Notes under the pieces: generated by a model | Database searches by the model: none | Told to the model about the DNA's origin: nothing | The model's input: only the letters and a program-made list of their open reading frames with translations | Position numbers and translations under genes: made by a program | Shown here: piece by piece, positions 62,171 to 64,000 of the stretch | Numbering within the stretch: position 1 is the first letter of the stretch | Layout: the number at the start of each line of letters is the position of its first letter | Origin: Nematopogon swammerdamellus | Taxonomy: Eukaryota > Arthropoda > Insecta > Lepidoptera > Adelidae | Length of the DNA stretch: 64,000 nt | Assembly: GCA_946902875.1 (NCBI GenBank) | Contig: OX336343.1 | Location: forward strand, 2,704,754-2,768,753 | Direction: 5' to 3'

Positions 62171-62352
62171 GTCCATGCGTGATTAAAACTCGCGCATGAC
62201 CAATGAAAATGAAAAACAAAATTATACGCGGCCTATCGAGACGAGTCCAAAAACTATTAAATCTTTATGTAGTTTAGGCTCTGTGAGAGATCATACGAAC
62301 ACAAAACACTACATACATACATGTACACACAAACATACATACATAAATACAT

Positions 62353-62531
62353 TTTTTTTATTGAAAGCTCGACAAATGGCGCCGAAGCACCCATGAGGTG
62401 TAAGGCGCCCTGGGACATTCGGTCGTATGCGGGGGTTGCGAATGCCATGTCGGCCTGACAGGTGCCCATTCACGCACCTCTTGAAGGAACCGAGACTGTA
62501 CTTGGGGGGAAATATATGAGCAGGGAGAGCG
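62353..62531 (-). mobile_element. LINE-V 3' fragment, inverted to the previous copy
   Basis: T run, GAAAGCTCGACAAATGGCGC C, GGACATTCGGTCGTATGCGG GGGTTGCGAATGCCATG and GGGGGGAAATATATGAGCAG GGAGAGCG. With 61900-62170 it forms an inverted pair about 180 bp apart. Confidence 0.8.
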
Positions 62532-62612
62532 TTCTAGAGTTATACATACATACATATATGTAGGTACGCTGCCAACATCATAACCCCCATTTTGGCTTCG
62601 CCGTAGTTGGGA

Positions 62613-62850
62613 TTTTTTTATATGTAAACTAGCATGGTTGGCTGTGCCGAGAGACGAATGGTGCAGTCGACAGAGCCAAAATCACCTCTCCTCGCGAAAC
62701 CACGCTCAGTTTGGTGCCATGCCCAGCAGATTTGCGGACTGTTGCTAGGCTGTCTAGCCTGTTAATACGACGCTTGAAGACACCCAGGTTAAAGGATTCA
62801 GGTAACACACTCGCCGGAAGGCAGTTCCACACTCTAACGGTGCGACAAAG
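62613..62850 (-). pseudogene. LINE 3' end, WNCLPASVLPESFNLGVFKR type
   Basis: The minus frame reads MWNCLPASVLPESFNLGVFK RRINRL and stops making family sense after about 30 codons, entering a 3' UTR with CGCGAGGAGAGGTGATTTTG GC, CACAGCCAACCATGC and ATAAAAAAA. WN-x-LP-x-x-V-x-P-x-S-x-N-L-x-x-F-K-x-R is the C-terminal LINE RT signature. Its 3' end is close to that of SINE-W and the insertion at 36521-36740. Confidence 0.75.
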
Positions 62851-63204
62851 AAACGATTTAGCATTGACTTATATATTACTTAGAGAACCGATGGTTTCTC
62901 AAAAGCCCAATGTCAACAACAAACTGTGCAGAAACGTACGCGTCCATAAAACAACATTTTTCTTTCAAAGGTCACACGTCGACGACCGAGAGGGATTACT
63001 GAGAGAAAAAACCTATAAATAAATAACAAAGTAATATAATAAGAATAACGAAATGATCTTACGCTCAGGCTCGCGGCTAGTTGCGTGCTGTTACGCATAG
63101 AGTATGGGTATGGCATTCACTGACCGCAGGAAAAAGCTAGAGGATGTTCTATGTATACCTGTGTGGAATTACATTTGTCGATTTTATTTATTTTGGACAA
63201 CATA

Positions 63205-63330
63205 GAAGAGAATTGATTAGAATTGAGTAGAATCGAATAGAATGGAATAGAATGGAATAGAATGCAATAGAATGGAATAGAATGGAATAGAATGGAATAT
63301 AATAAAATTGAATAGAATAGAATACAAATA
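63205..63330. repeat. GAATAGAATG minisatellite
   Basis: About eleven near-identical 10-bp units built on GAATGGAATA, with edges degrading to GAATTGAGTA and AAATTGAATA. Confidence 0.9.
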
Positions 63331-64000
63331 AAAATTTTGATTATTATTATTTATATAATTTTATTCATTTTTATTATGATTTTACCTCTATATTTACACA
63401 TTTGTTTAACACGAATCTTGTACATATTATATTAAAAACCTAACATTCATAAAAAGATATACAAAATTACAAAATGAACCTTAAAAAATTATGATTATTA
63501 TTATTTGTACTTAGAATCTTTTTGACCATTATTAGAGTGTCCAAAAATAATTTATGTTTTCAATAGTTCTTAAATATTATCAGGACACGCCGTACCGCAT
63601 CGGACTGGGTCCACTCGCCATGGATAATAATTACAGGACTCGCTGTAGGAAAAAATAAATAGGTTTAACTCAGTTGATGTTCGCAATACTCGCACGGGCC
63701 TTCGGATTTTATTTATTTCGCGGCAGCTGGTCGGCGCTGTCTTGGCTTGGCACTCTTGGTATCAGAGTCCGACGACGTTCGAATCAATTCGACATGAGCC
63801 AATGATTTTATTTCTAACGGAAAAATGTATAACTACAGCTGCTGCTTCACCGTTCGCTAACGGTGTTAATTAAATACTTGTAAACAGTAAGTAATGTTCG
63901 CTGATGCGATGTACGAATGCACATTTTCGTCTTGCGTACCGTGCGGGTACGAAGGCTTCGACGGGAGGCTCGCACGGTCTCAGCGGACGTCCGGAGCTCC
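63331..64000. other. No gene; SINE-W trace
   Basis: 63835-63870 (ACAGCTGCTGCTTCACCGTT CGCTAACGGTG) matches the SINE-W region after its head. The end of the window turns GC-rich (CGGGAGGCTCGCACGGTCTC) without a recognisable frame. Confidence 0.45.

Overview
The window reads as repeat-dense intergenic or intronic DNA from an insect, most likely a moth or butterfly (Lepidoptera). Three things point that way: a block of twelve CCTAA units (the insect telomere motif TTAGG on the other strand) at 2431-2490; many copies of sequence types I recognise as widespread in Lepidoptera, such as GCCCGCGGCTTCGCTCGCG Helitron ends and GGCCAAGTGCGAGTCG / ACGGAACCCTAAAAA elements; and LINE 3' ends with short tandem tails. 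I find no convincing host gene, no rRNA gene and no functional tRNA gene. Every open frame that I can interpret is a transposon remnant, a minisatellite read-through or an antisense shadow. Superfamily names below come from structure and remembered family features, not from a database search.

Working names used here. SINE-Y: head with tRNA-like A and B boxes around a 5S rRNA-like core, body containing GGTTGGTACCACCGCACTGA, 3' end GTGTCAGTTTCCATAAAA. SINE-W: head GGCCGAGTGGTT...GGTTCGAATCC, body ending CCGGATTACATAAAA. Z: retroposon starting ACCGTGTGGGGCCGG and ending in a TATG-type tail. Z/Y chimera: Z head joined to Y body. X: GGCCAAGTGCGAG...GGAACCCTAAAAA family. LINE-V: non-LTR element whose 3' end encodes GKLWNALPAHIFPPKY. 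LINE-T: LINE 3' end carrying GATAAGTCCGCCTTTG and a TCTA tail.

Layout. 1-5 kb: a LINE RNase-H-side remnant, the telomere-like block, and a tandem/higher-order repeat. 5-6.4 kb: three nested elements. 7.6-15.4 kb: SINE-Y and SINE-W copies with LINE tails and a 460-bp TIR element. 15-26 kb: X, V, Z and LINE-T copies, several TIR elements and a 34-bp 'two TIRs only' insertion at 18829. 27-40 kb: a CAGTGCCGG hAT-like element, LINE RT remnants, Z insertions with clear target-site duplications, a 309-bp and a 656-bp hAT-like element, and a LINE endonuclease remnant split by SINE-W. 41-45.4 kb: a 4.35-kb TIR element interrupted by a Helitron that carries a large inverted 67-bp minisatellite. 46-57.5 kb: two copies of a roughly 0.7-kb segment, the second containing X, a TA-flanked element and a hAT-like element inside that. 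57.8-61 kb: a long-TIR element with a second minisatellite Helitron. 61-64 kb: LINE-V ends, a hairpin, and a GAATAG minisatellite.

The elements work together only in the parasitic sense. SINE-Y, SINE-W and Z each share a 3' end or tail type with a LINE fragment also present here, suggesting which LINE machinery moved them. Nested insertions give a relative age order. The best candidates for something undescribed are the tRNA/5S chimeric SINE with its Z-headed derivative, the TIR-only micro-insertion matched to a 4.35-kb relative in the same window, and the Helitron with an inverted minisatellite and two outward-facing 3' ends.
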